Source of the DNA: Paramecium sonneborni
Lineage: Eukaryota > Ciliophora > Oligohymenophorea > Peniculida > Parameciidae
DNA length: 64,000 nt
Assembly: GCA_905182985.1 (NCBI GenBank)
Contig: CAJJDN010000057.1
Span: 4,417 to 68,416, forward strand
Direction: 5' to 3'
The notes under the pieces were generated by a model. That model made no database searches. It was given only the letters and a program-made list of their open reading frames with translations, and was not told where the DNA came from. Shown here piece after piece: positions 1 through 11,688 of the stretch (within the stretch, counting starts at the first letter, position 1; each line of letters begins with the position of its first letter). Position numbers and translations under genes: made by a program.

Positions 1-218
1 ATATTTAAATAGGAAAAAAATTAAATCAAAAAAATAAGGAATATCGAATCAATTAAATTTAATACATAATAATCATAAAATATCAAAAATATTAATAGTT
101 TTTTGAGAGAATAACACATCTTTAACTTAACTTTTTTTTTAATTGAGATTTCTGAAATTAAATAATTGATTCTCAAATAATAAAGCTATATCTTATATCT
201 TTTGATGGTATTTTGACA

Positions 219-1276
219 CTTTCATTAACAAAAAAAACCAATCTCTCTCTATTTTAGAAGATTTGGCAAAATTCTAATATCAAATCAAATAAATATTGTC
301 GCAGAACAAGACTAATTTCACTAAAAAAGCATTTTCTTCCATTCCTAGAAAGATAATTTCACCCAATATCCATACTAAGCCCCTTATATAAGCAACTTGA
401 ACATTAGATTTCTACCCAAACTACAAAACTATTTATATCTAAATTATGTAACAATTAATTCGGTTTTATCACATTCTCTTCAACTTAAATAAATATCAGA
501 TTCATGAATATAATAAAAAATTACAAATGAATTGTATATTTATTGATATTAGATAAGCTTTTAATACATTTGATAGAAGTGTTTTATACTATACAATAAG
601 CCAAAAGAATATTCTTAATGATAAGAAATTTACTAGCCCACTCAATAACTAAATCTTCTTTTTTGCTTATGGTGTCTCTTAAGGCTTCAGACCCATTATC
701 ACCAACTTTATTTAATATATTTATTCCTAATAATAAAAGTAAGTCTGTAATGTTAATTACACAAGCTTTTAATTTGCTGGTGATATTGTAACAATAATCG
801 AGCATAAATATCCACAAACATATCTAGAAGATTTTATTAATTTATCATCAAAATTTAATTTAAAATTCAATAAGTCAAAAATGTGGAACATTTTACATGC
901 ATAACCATTAATCGAAATGAAAGGAACAATTTTCTTTGATTTTCCAATTGTTAAGAACTATAAATATCTAGGAACATAAATCTCTAATTATGGTAAACTT
1001 TTTCACTGTATATTGTAACTTGAACTTGCTATAACTTGTCTTAATTCTAAAATCACTTGGATGGCAAAAGCATATAATTGGCAACTAAAACTTTAACTTT
1101 TCATGGATATTTAGAGACCGAGTTTAAATAAAAAATTGATTGACTTAGATCAACAAATTCCTTCACCAAAAAATTCAATATATATTATTTCGATTTTGTA
1201 ATAGAAAGTGTAAGATACAATAATATTCACTATCGGATATAAAAATTATAATCTACCATTCTAGCTTCCATTCTGA
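219..1276 (+). mobile_element. decayed LINE-type reverse transcriptase
   Basis: With TAA/TAG read as Gln, two successive open stretches (219-530, ending in TGA at 528-530, and 545-1276 in another frame) encode consecutive reverse transcriptase motifs of a non-LTR retrotransposon. The first carries HPISILSPLYKQLE and NQFGF. The second carries DIRQAFNTF (catalytic motif A, with the usual second Asp as Asn), AYGVSQGFRP, FAGD where YADD is expected, FNKSKM and YKYLGTQIS. The order and spacing match LINE reverse transcriptases. The frame change, in-frame TGA, altered catalytic motifs and lack of any endonuclease domain mean this is a dead fragment. I cannot assign a clade. Confidence 0.8.
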
Positions 1277-2250
1277 ACTTTTAAACCATTTTCAAAATAT
1301 AAAAAAGCCTAAATCCTAAATAAAGAGGCAAATTTAGAAAACCTTCGAAGAAATTAATTAATAAAATAGGTGCCTTCATGAATGATTATTGATCATTATT
1401 ATATTTTTACGTGTTAAATTGAAATAATAATAATGCATTATTTCAATTTAAAAAATAATGGCATTTTCAATAAACTAAAATTTTGTATTAAGCCAAAATT
1501 TGATATGTATATTTACTAAACATTCAATTGCAGCTTAGTGTGTTTAATCGCTAGTCATAAAATGTATTAAGGTTTTTAGAAAATTTTCCAAATGATGAGC
1601 ACAATTAATGTATAGTGATGCACTTTACCCTTTATAATTATTTTATGAAAATTTAGATTGATATGCATAAAATGTGTAACATTTAAACCAAAAGTAATTT
1701 TTGCATTGTAAAATCATTTATTGATATTTGAAATAATCATGAGGGTATTAATTCACACAGCATGGCTCGAGCTTACTAAAATATTTCACAAATAGAAACG
1801 AGCTTGGAAAAAAATCTGATTGATAATAATAATATGAACGATTTTATTTTTTGTTAAACTTTATCATCAAATATTCAAAACTTTCACTACCATTAATGTA
1901 AAAAAAGTTGAAGCTTGAATGATACTGAAACATCGTTTTTGACAGAATACTAACTTTTTATTCTTTTTCAGAAGTTATTGGGCGAAAAATAACATATCAT
2001 TTCTTCGTGTTTATTTTAAGACTTCATAAGTTCCTTTTCGAATTTATTATTTGTGTTTTTTCTTCAATTCTTAACAAAATACATACGCATTTTTCGTCAG
2101 TTAATCTTCCAAATATATGTATCTGTGAAATCTTATAACTTCCTTTATATTTGATGATAAATCGGTTGTAATCTTTCTATTGATTTTTTGGCTTATTAAT
2201 GTTTAATGTTTTTTCTCTTTTATGAATGTATCAATTCTAATTTGGTGTCT
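1277..2250. other. gene-poor region beside the retroelement remnant
   Basis: I see no recognisable protein or RNA gene here. It may contain eroded flanks of the upstream retroelement, but no motif supports that. Confidence 0.4.
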
Positions 2251-2400
2251 TTAAGAATGGCTCAGTTGAGACTGATATTTCGGTTGTACCGAGTGGTCTC
2301 CTCCCCTCCCCTGGATTCGACTCTCTAATATGTTCCTAATATATCTTCACTAGGATGCTCTTTTTATTCTGGGCCATAACCCCACAAATTAAAATTTGAT
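2251..2400 (+). repeat. tRNA-like block with A and B boxes, possible SINE head
   Basis: This block is clearly richer in G and C than its surroundings. It has an A-box-like TGGCTCAGTTGAGA at about 2258 and a B-box-like GGATTCGACTC at 2313-2323, 55 nt apart, within the range used by RNA polymerase III. The T-stem does not pair, and the possible anticodon hairpin (TCGGT/ACCGA) leaves a 3-nt loop, so this is not a functional tRNA. A tRNA-derived SINE head or a decayed tRNA are the two readings. Confidence 0.4.
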
Positions 2401-2760
2401 AAAAATTTTTTTTGGCTTATTCTAAATTATGTTTAATAATCCTTCTTATTTATTTTATTATTATTATTAATTTTTAATTCTTTGAGCTTTAAATTACTAT
2501 CATAGAGATACTGAGGATAAATTTTATATAGAAACCTAGTTCAATTTCATTACATCATCAATCTACTATTGTTAGCAAATTGAACTTCATTTTCTTTGAA
2601 ATTTAAGTTTTCATGAAGCTATAATCCAAAATTACATACTATGAATGTGTTTTGCATCTTCTCTAGAAAGTGAAGTTATTAATTTATTATAGTTGCTAAG
2701 TATAATTGTTTTCATTACTAGAGAAAAGCTTTTTAGGGAAAATCAAGAATCTACAGCTAA
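2401..2760. other. no gene seen
   Basis: AT-rich sequence between the tRNA-like block and the duplicated segment. I see nothing that can be supported. Confidence 0.4.
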
Positions 2761-4034
2761 TTATTTTTATAATTAATTTTAATATTTTTCTTATAAACTC
2801 AAGGACAAAATATTAATACAAGTCTTAATATGCAACAGATTTGCATAAATAAAAGGTTAGCGAACATAATACAACAGAAAAAATGATAATAATACACATT
2901 TGTGTTTTCGATAATCGTGATAATATATAAAATATCATTGTAAATTGTTTTTATCAAATTATTGGTTACAAAATTGTACTAAAAGAATGATGAAATCATA
3001 ATTTAACAATACCAAAATAGCAATATAAGCGATCTTCATCTTTAATTTCTAATTAAACTTCTTGAACAAAATTTGATATTTTTAGGATAAAACTGCTTTA
3101 AATCCTTTTTAAATTAATTAATGATAAGCAAAGATTTAATTAAGCTAATCCTAACCCTTGTAACAATTATATTTCTTCTGTAAAGATTAAACAGATTAAA
3201 TTAAACTAAATCTAATGATACAAGGAGTAGTTTGAATTAATTTAAGATTTATCATTTTTTTAAAGTTCATTAGTTTATTTTAATAATTTTTATTTATTTT
3301 ATTTCTAAATTAATGAAACAAATGTAAGAAAAATTTTTGCAAACTCAAATAGAAAAATAGAAAGTAGAAAAGAATAATAAAAAATTGGAAGCTTAAATTA
3401 AATCATTAAATACTTAAATAGAAACAATTACTCAAAGGTGTACATTTTTAACTGATCAAATAAATCTGGAAAAAATGAATAGTAAAGGACTCAGTTAGCA
3501 AATGCTCTCTTGCGATGTGGTTGAAATGAGTAGTTAATTGACTCAATTCTAAAACTAATAAATATATGAAAAAGATAAAAAAATTTCAGAATTACTCAAA
3601 GAATTAGAATAAAAAAATAATGAAATTTCAAAATTAAAAGCAATAATATCAATTTCAAATTTCACTTGCAGTGGAACAGAATAAAAATTCTAAGAATATG
3701 AATAAGAAGTTGATAAATAGAAATTAAAGAAGGAAAAATTATAAACTAGAGTTGATAAACTTCAATAAACAATAGGAGCAGAAGCATAATTTAGAATTGA
3801 GTTAGAACACTTAAGAGCTGAGAATTAAATTTTTTCATAACTTCTAGGCTTTGCTCCTAGTTTAGAAAATCAAGGTGAATATTAATATAATCCTAATTCA
3901 GTGCAGTTAAAAGTGATAAAAAATATAAAATTTCCAATTAAACCTTAAAATTTAACATTTGATTTTTGCAAAAATTGCAATAGAGAATTTTATCAATACC
4001 GTTCATGTTGCAATCCATTATATTCTTTGAATGA
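2761..4034 (+). repeat. first copy of a 1274-bp direct duplication
   Basis: Reading both lines in parallel, 2761-4034 matches 4036-5309 base for base with an offset of 1275, and the copies meet at the single N. Perfect identity in coding and non-coding parts, with the join exactly at an ambiguous base, suggests overlapping contig ends that were not merged. Confidence 0.9.
3313..4034 (+). pseudogene. truncated duplicate of the coiled-coil gene
   Basis: This is the first copy of the coiled-coil gene described at 4588-5652. It starts at the same ATG and stays open for 240 codons until it is cut at the N at 4035. The missing C-terminal third is found only in the downstream copy. If the duplication is an assembly artefact, this gene does not exist separately. 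Confidence 0.7.
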
Positions 4035-4035
4035 N
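4035..4035. other. assembly gap base (N)
   Basis: The only ambiguous base in the window, placed exactly between the two copies of the 1274-bp duplication. Confidence 0.98.
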
Positions 4036-5309
4036 TTATTTTTATAATTAATTTTAATATTTTTCTTATAAACTCAAGGACAAAATATTAATACAAGTCT
4101 TAATATGCAACAGATTTGCATAAATAAAAGGTTAGCGAACATAATACAACAGAAAAAATGATAATAATACACATTTGTGTTTTCGATAATCGTGATAATA
4201 TATAAAATATCATTGTAAATTGTTTTTATCAAATTATTGGTTACAAAATTGTACTAAAAGAATGATGAAATCATAATTTAACAATACCAAAATAGCAATA
4301 TAAGCGATCTTCATCTTTAATTTCTAATTAAACTTCTTGAACAAAATTTGATATTTTTAGGATAAAACTGCTTTAAATCCTTTTTAAATTAATTAATGAT
4401 AAGCAAAGATTTAATTAAGCTAATCCTAACCCTTGTAACAATTATATTTCTTCTGTAAAGATTAAACAGATTAAATTAAACTAAATCTAATGATACAAGG
4501 AGTAGTTTGAATTAATTTAAGATTTATCATTTTTTTAAAGTTCATTAGTTTATTTTAATAATTTTTATTTATTTTATTTCTAAATTAATGAAACAAATGT
4601 AAGAAAAATTTTTGCAAACTCAAATAGAAAAATAGAAAGTAGAAAAGAATAATAAAAAATTGGAAGCTTAAATTAAATCATTAAATACTTAAATAGAAAC
4701 AATTACTCAAAGGTGTACATTTTTAACTGATCAAATAAATCTGGAAAAAATGAATAGTAAAGGACTCAGTTAGCAAATGCTCTCTTGCGATGTGGTTGAA
4801 ATGAGTAGTTAATTGACTCAATTCTAAAACTAATAAATATATGAAAAAGATAAAAAAATTTCAGAATTACTCAAAGAATTAGAATAAAAAAATAATGAAA
4901 TTTCAAAATTAAAAGCAATAATATCAATTTCAAATTTCACTTGCAGTGGAACAGAATAAAAATTCTAAGAATATGAATAAGAAGTTGATAAATAGAAATT
5001 AAAGAAGGAAAAATTATAAACTAGAGTTGATAAACTTCAATAAACAATAGGAGCAGAAGCATAATTTAGAATTGAGTTAGAACACTTAAGAGCTGAGAAT
5101 TAAATTTTTTCATAACTTCTAGGCTTTGCTCCTAGTTTAGAAAATCAAGGTGAATATTAATATAATCCTAATTCAGTGCAGTTAAAAGTGATAAAAAATA
5201 TAAAATTTCCAATTAAACCTTAAAATTTAACATTTGATTTTTGCAAAAATTGCAATAGAGAATTTTATCAATACCGTTCATGTTGCAATCCATTATATTC
5301 TTTGAATGA
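4036..5309 (+). repeat. second copy of the 1274-bp direct duplication
   Basis: Identical to 2761-4034 as far as I can read. This copy runs on without a break into the 3' half of the coiled-coil gene, so it is the complete locus. Confidence 0.9.
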
Positions 5310-5652
5310 TAAATTATTATATGTACCAGGAGATGCATTTAATTTTGCTTAGGCTTTTAAGAATAAATATTTGAAGACGAAAAATGATTTAGAAATAGAT
5401 GAGCTAATGGAAATACTTTTGTTTGAGCTTAATAAAATTTGGTATGATAGAGAATAAAATCATTTGCAATTATTGTCCAAACATTGCAAAAGTAGGATTT
5501 AAGAGATAAAAAGAGCTAATTCATAAGAACCCCTATCATAAAGAGAGATGTTACAGAATATAAAGAGATTGAAATAACAATTAAAGGAATTATAAAAAGA
5601 AAATTTAGAGCATTTTAACTAAAAATTTGATAGATTAGCCATTTAAATTTGA
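4588..5652 (+). CDS. coiled-coil protein with a Cys-rich segment
   Basis: An intronless frame of 354 residues. The first 200 residues are rich in Gln, Glu, Lys and Leu with heptad-like spacing, which predicts a long coiled coil. The middle carries CKNCNREFYQY followed closely by a CC pair, a possible small metal-binding knuckle. The C-terminal part is again helical and basic, ending just before TGA. The start is the first ATG after an AT-rich, stop-containing leader. I do not recognise a family; a cytoskeletal or basal-body coiled-coil protein is possible but is inference. The PIKfyve-like gene follows on the same strand after about 130 bp. Confidence 0.75.
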
Positions 5653-5780
5653 ATATTTAGAATTAAAATGCCAATTTATTAGTATTTTTAAAGTTTAAAA
5701 TCCTGATCTACGATTTTCTATTTGAAAAAAAGTTCTGTTTAAAATAATTAATATATAAATATACAGAATATAATAATTAT

Positions 5781-8700
5781 ATGAAATAGACTTCTCGATT
5801 TGATATAATAAAGAATGAATTAATTCCAAAAAAAAAGTGGAAGGATGATCAAGAAATAAGCTAATGTGGAATGTGCGATAATAAATTTAATGCTTTATTT
5901 AGACGTAAGCATCATTGTAGAAGATGTGGATATATTTTTTGTTAAGAGTAAATTGATATAACCATGTAGTTGTTCAAACCACTTTTTAGACGGACCTCCT
6001 AATGAAGGTGAGAAAAAAATTCGATTTTGCAGACGTTGTTATGATAAAATTAATTAATTGATTGCTGACAAAGGATTCTTTGTAGAAAATGAAGATTCTA
6101 CTTTAAAAGCAGCCATGAAAAAAGAAGTAAATTCTCAAACTAGAAATGTTTCAAAATAATTTGAGAGTGTGACTACCTATACTTCATCAAAAAGTATTGT
6201 TGTCAAGGGGAATGAAGCATAATAAATGTAAGAAGAGGATGACACACTCTTAGAGATAAATTAAGAAAAAGAAGACATTTCCGAATTTTTCGAAGAGGCT
6301 GATATATCCAAAGATTAATTAACAATATTATAAGAAAAGAGTGCTAATCAATTGGAAAAAATATGTGAATACATATTGTAGAATGTTCTTTAACCAAATA
6401 AATCCTATGAAAAAGTTATTGAATTTTGGAAATCAAAAATGAAAATATTGATAACTTAATGTGTGTAAGAGATTTAATTTCATTCTCTTAATACAAACCT
6501 TATGGATATTAATCATTTCATGAAAATTAAAATTATTGATCATAGTGATGAATAATTAACCAGTTTCTTCCCTGGAGTTATTTTTCGTAAAAATGTGGCT
6601 TTAAAATAAATGTAATCTGAAATTAATAAACCAGCCATAATTATTATAATTGGAGATTTTGATATGGATGGTACTTAAAATTAATTAGAAGACTATATAT
6701 AAAATGAAAAAAAAATCTTAGTTGATTCAATCAATTAAATTTATAAAAATTATGAACCAAATTTAATATTAGTTGAAAAAGGAGCCAATAAGATTGCATT
6801 AGATGAATGTCTTAAGAAAAAGATAACAGTCATAACAAACGTTAAAAAGAAAGTTCTTAAAAGAGTTAAATTGTGTACAAATGCTAAATTTATAACTTTG
6901 TCATCATTGAAGTTATGTATTGAAAGAAAGGAATAAATAGTTGGTTAATGCGAGAAAGTTTTTTTCAAGTCATTTCCAAAAATGGTTTCAGAAAAAGGTG
7001 AGATGCATAAAGATACTACTCTATGTTTCTTAAAAACTTAAACTTGTTAAAAATTCGCCACAATTACGATCAGTGGGCCTTCTGAGGATTTACTATAAAA
7101 GCTAAAATAATGTTTTATAGGATGTGCTAGGTTAGGCAAACATTAAGATCTTGAATCTCATTTTATAACTACTGAATGTTCAATTTTTAAAAACAATCAA
7201 CTTAAAACTATTTCAAATTAAGGAAATTTCACAAACTTCTTATTTGAAAAAGTCCCTTTAAAAGAATTATTTATTATAGAATTAAAATACATAAAAATAA
7301 ATTACGTTATAGCTGATGTGAGCAATTTTAATGACATAAAAGATTTTTCTAGTTTAGAAGAATATAAATCAAAACATCCTACTTAAAGGGATAAATTGGA
7401 AGAATTTTCAATGGCTAGGATGTGCAATAAACCATAAGAAAAAAAGTCAGTATTTTATCATGGAGAAGATGTTTGTCTAGGCTAATTTATCATTTTGAAA
7501 ATAGCTAATAAAGACAACAAATGCGAATTTTGTCATTTACCAAAAATAGCCCATGTTTCATTTTATTACTGTGGGGATAAATATATTAAAATAAGTGTTG
7601 ATTAAAAGAATAGAAGTGGTAGAGTTATATCTACCAATGAACCACCTTAATTATCAAATTAAGTTTCACAGTAGTTTTCTTAGTTGTCAAATGATGATGA
7701 ACCTAGAGATAACGTTTATACAGCAAAAGATATCAGTAAAATTGTTTAGCAATCCCATTCAAATTAAAAAGGGGAAAAAAAAAAGATAAAAATAGAAACC
7801 TATATTTAGTGTAGTAAATGCGATCTTAGTTCAAATATTGTTAAATTATCTAGTTAAAATTTAGATTTTTCTTTTTTTCGATTTATGCAAACCATATTGA
7901 TAACTTAACCAAACATTTATGAAAGACAAACTATTTGTTAGTCCAACAATTGTAATCATTAATTAGAGAGAATATTCACTTACGATGAGTCTATGGTGAA
8001 AATTTTAGTAGGGGAAGTAGAAGTTTTCTCTACTGTAATATAAAATACTTTAAGTTAGGAAATACTGGATAATTTAAAAAAATGGGAAGAAGATTATATA
8101 TAAAATGAAAAAAAAGAACTTTATCAAAGAATTTTAAATACTAATTATTAATTAACTTAATTAACTAAGCCCTTATCCAAGAATGATATAAAAGATAATA
8201 TAGAAATATATTCTAATGAAAAATATTGGTAAGAGAAGTTTTAAGAAATGAAGTAAATATCTGACTTACAAATCTTTACCAATTAATTAAGTATTCAAAT
8301 TTAAGAGCTTAACGATTAAATAAAAGTTGAAATGAAAAGGTTTCAAAGAAATTCTATGTTCCGAAGTTAAAAAGATATCGATCATCAATCTCCTCCCTTT
8401 AATAAAGTTCATTTTTCAGGTTAGGATTGTGAAATCAATCATTCTGATAGTGTAGTTGGTGAAGATATTGAGAATTAGAGTGAATAAATTAGTGATATAA
8501 AATCACCAATGGGAGGTAAACCAATGAAAACTCCATCAAACAAAATTCCTAATATACCATATTCAGTGAAGGATTTAGACACCAATCATTCTTTTATTGG
8601 AGATAGATAACAAAATCCTTAAAGTCATTTAATAAAGGAATGGCCACTATGTCTATTTTAAGAAGAATAGAACAAGTTAAAATTATGTGATAAAAAAATA

Positions 8701-9957
8701 ATTCCTTTTGTGGCTATTTTTGAAAGTCAACCATTATCTTCAATAGCATTTTCTTTGAATCACCCAACTTATCTTAAAGCAATAAATTACTTTGAAAGTA
8801 TATTTAATTATTAAAATTAGATTTTTAAAAGGCTGATTAGTAACAATAAAAATTGATTTTAAGTAAATTAATGTTGATGAAATCTGGATAATAATCAGGT
8901 AAATGGGAATAAGAAGATTAAAGTCTTCCAAGTGAATCTTTACTTACGCTAAATGATACTAATGTGAATACAACTTAATAGTAATCTATTCCTTAAAAAA
9001 AAGAAAAGAACTACATTACAATCACATTATAATATGATAAAGTAAAGGGTTTGAAACCTTCAATGAGTAGAGACTAATTTCAAGATGAGGATAAATCAAT
9101 ATCTTCATAATAATCAGTAGCTAGCGGTTTTGGAAATTAGTAGTTTTAAGCTAAGAAGTCAAAAACTTAAGAAATATTAATTTATTTTCCAAATCAATTC
9201 GAAGCATTAAGGGCTTCTTTTGGAATTACATTAAATTTATTTATTAAATCACTTAGTGTAACAGGATCATGGAATGCAAGTGGTGGTAAATCATCTTCCA
9301 AATTCTTCAAATCTGACAATGAATTATTTGTTGTAAAGAAATTTGATGATGAAAAAGAATTTAGAATGTTTGAATAATTTGCTTTAGATTATTTTAGATA
9401 AATGCACAGACATTTTTATGAATCCTAAAAACCTTCATTACTTTGTAAAATATTCGGAATGTATGAAATTAGAGACAAAGGTTATCCTGAGTTTTATTTA
9501 ATTATGGAAAATTTATATTATGGTGTTGGTAATCCGAAAGATTTATTGGTTTATGATTTAAAGGGAAGTGAAACAAATAGATGGGAAAAGAAAGTAAATA
9601 AAGTTTTATTAGACACTAATTTTATTATAGATAGAAATGCAGAACCGATTCTTATCTAGAATGATTGTTATATTTATAATGATAAAGCATTTTAGGTATG
9701 CTAATTACTTGTATTATTAGAGCGATTGCAAATTTTTATTAAGAAAATAGATTGTTGATTATTCTCTACTATTGATTATCAATAGCAAACAGAAAAAAAT
9801 AAGGATGGGAATCATCGACTATTTAAGATTTTACACTTGGGATAAAGAAACTGAACGGCTATTAAAATTTGTGCTTAAAGGAGGAAAAGTATTATAATTA
9901 AATTACTTAAGGTCCCTACAATAATCAATCCACATGATTACAAATAAAGGTTTTTGA
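5781..9957 (+). CDS. FAB1: PIKfyve/Fab1-type phosphatidylinositol-3-phosphate 5-kinase
   Basis: The protein of about 1368 residues would convert PI3P to PI(3,5)P2 on endosomal membranes. An N-terminal FYVE finger shows RRKHHCRRCG and, after a 22-nt intron (5948-5969), DCSNHF and RFCRRC. A CCT/TCP-1-like domain follows, with IIIIGDFDMDG and ILVEKGANK. The C-terminal PIP-kinase domain has GGKSSSKFF, FVVKKFD, the catalytic DLKGSETNR, and after the last intron IVDYSLL and GIIDYLRFYTWDKE. Other introns are 8798-8820 (23 nt) and 9696-9720 (25 nt); their removal gives one exact frame. The order FYVE-CCT-kinase is that of Fab1/PIKfyve, though the protein is shorter than the yeast and animal ones. It converges with the MAK-like gene with a 78-bp gap. 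Confidence 0.93.
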
Positions 9958-10035
9958 CTGCAGTAGGAAAATATTTTATACATGTTTGAAAAATTATGTT
10001 GTGTATATTTATGTAGATGTAGATTTTTATAAGCA

Positions 10036-11676
10036 TCAATAATACTATTTAAGTGGAGGCTTCCCATATAAGATATCATCAAATTTATATTGTTATTATT
10101 ATTATTGTTATTGATATTTATATCCCATATTTGGGGCAATAGGCAAAGATTTGGGATAATTTTATCCAAGTATTTAATTTTTATTCTATTTGGGCATTTC
10201 CAGTTTAGGTTGAAAAGTAGGCTTAGCAATAGGCATTTATAAAAGATTAAAATCATATATATTTCTTTTTGTTGGTTCATAGGATCTTGATTATTGAATA
10301 CTTAATTATTATTGATTTCTGAGTTGATCTCCAATAGGATCATTATGTCTTAAAAATTTTAATCCAGCTTAACCTTTTTTATTTCTAGAATCAATTCTAG
10401 GATCCATAGAGTCATTTTAATTGTATTCTTTATGTTGATTATTTTAGATCATAGGAAAATTTGATTCTCTATAGTCTTTTTGTGGTTAAAATTCTTTGGA
10501 TTCCTTGACATTACTTTTATGTATTGAGATTTCTTTTTTTGCTGGTCTATCAAACTCAGCCAGTTTTTATTCTAAGATATCTAAAAAATTAGAATTGGAT
10601 TCATTCATTTTATTTCTATTTTCTTTATTGTTGACTTTAGGTAATTCAAATATATCTTCTTATTTTTCATGTCTTTCCATTCTATCTAATTTTGGAAATT
10701 CCTATTTATTCTCGATTTATTGGATCATAGGAAAACAATGATTGGTAAAATATGGATATTCCAAAATTTATTTAGCTGAAGGTCTTTTCTAAGGATCATA
10801 CTTTAACATATCTCTTATAAGTTCTAAAGCTTCTGATGAAGCATTTGGTATAATTTTTTCTAATGAGACAGGAGCATAAGTTGGGAATGTTATATTTGCA
10901 GTATTGGCTAATTTTTATGATTCAGGCCACTAAAATATTCATATTGTATGAAATACATCTCTAATATTTGGTGTACCTAGAGTTTAACAAAGCTTAAAAA
11001 GCTAATCTAATTCGGAACTCCCATTAAATAATGGTTTGAGGGTGTAAAGTTCAGCCATTATACAACCTAATGCAAATATATCAACTGGTGAGTTATAATA
11101 TGGAGATTTTAGTAAGATTTCAGGAGCTCTATACCATCTAAAAATTATAAAATTATTAACCTTGTAGCAACATAATCAGTATATGGTGGTTTTGATCTTA
11201 TTTCCCTAGCTAATCCAAAATCACATATTTTAACAGTTTCCCCTGAAACTAGTAGATTTTCTGGTTTTAGATCTCTACAATATGAGTATCAATTACCTAT
11301 GAAAATATCCTACTTTGTGCATATAGGCCAAACCTTCAGTTACTTATTTTATTACAGACCTAATCTTATCCTCTGGCAAATGCTTTCCATTATTTTGATT
11401 TTCTAAATATTGTTGATAAATATCTTTATCTAAGTATTCAAAAACCAAATTCAACTCATCCTTTTCTTTAAATACTTCAACTAATTTAATGATATTGGGA
11501 TGTTTTAATTTTTATAATGCTTTTACTTCTCTAAGATTTACACATTCATCCCAAGACGTATATTTTTTTTTAAACTTTTTTATAGCAACTGTTTGTCCTG
11601 TATTTATGTTTGTTGCTTTGTAAACGCATCCATAGGTTCCATCTCCCAATCGCTTCACTATTTTATATTAATCCAT
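10036..11676 (-). CDS. MAK/ICK-family (RCK) ciliary protein kinase
   Basis: A Ser/Thr kinase of about 531 residues. The glycine loop [49 protein letters not shown], the activation-loop TDY and [10 protein letters not shown] match the MAK/ICK/MOK family, which sets cilium length and controls intraflagellar transport turnaround. Two introns are seen: 11138-11160 (23 nt) and 11275-11296 (22 nt), the latter splitting the HRD codons. The C-terminal 230 residues are low-complexity, with a run of seven Gln encoded mostly by TAA near the end. The start ATG lies only 12 bp after the stop of the Rce1-like gene on the same strand. Family assignment is firm; the choice between MAK, ICK and MOK is not. 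Confidence 0.93.
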
Positions 11677-11688
11677 TAATAAATAAAA

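Noticed and set aside
1..218. Telomeric repeats at the window start
   Set aside because: No run of CCCCAA or CCCAAA type repeats is present.
584..817. Minus-strand standard-code frame of 77 codons
   Set aside because: It is antisense to the reverse transcriptase motifs on the plus strand, which are far more informative.
2251..2330. Functional tRNA gene
   Set aside because: A and B boxes are present but the T-stem and anticodon loop cannot form.
9903..10280. Minus-strand standard-code frame of 125 codons containing an Asn run
   Set aside because: The same DNA in the kinase frame encodes the Gln-rich MAK-like tail; the Asn run is the TAA/CAA tract read one base out of frame.
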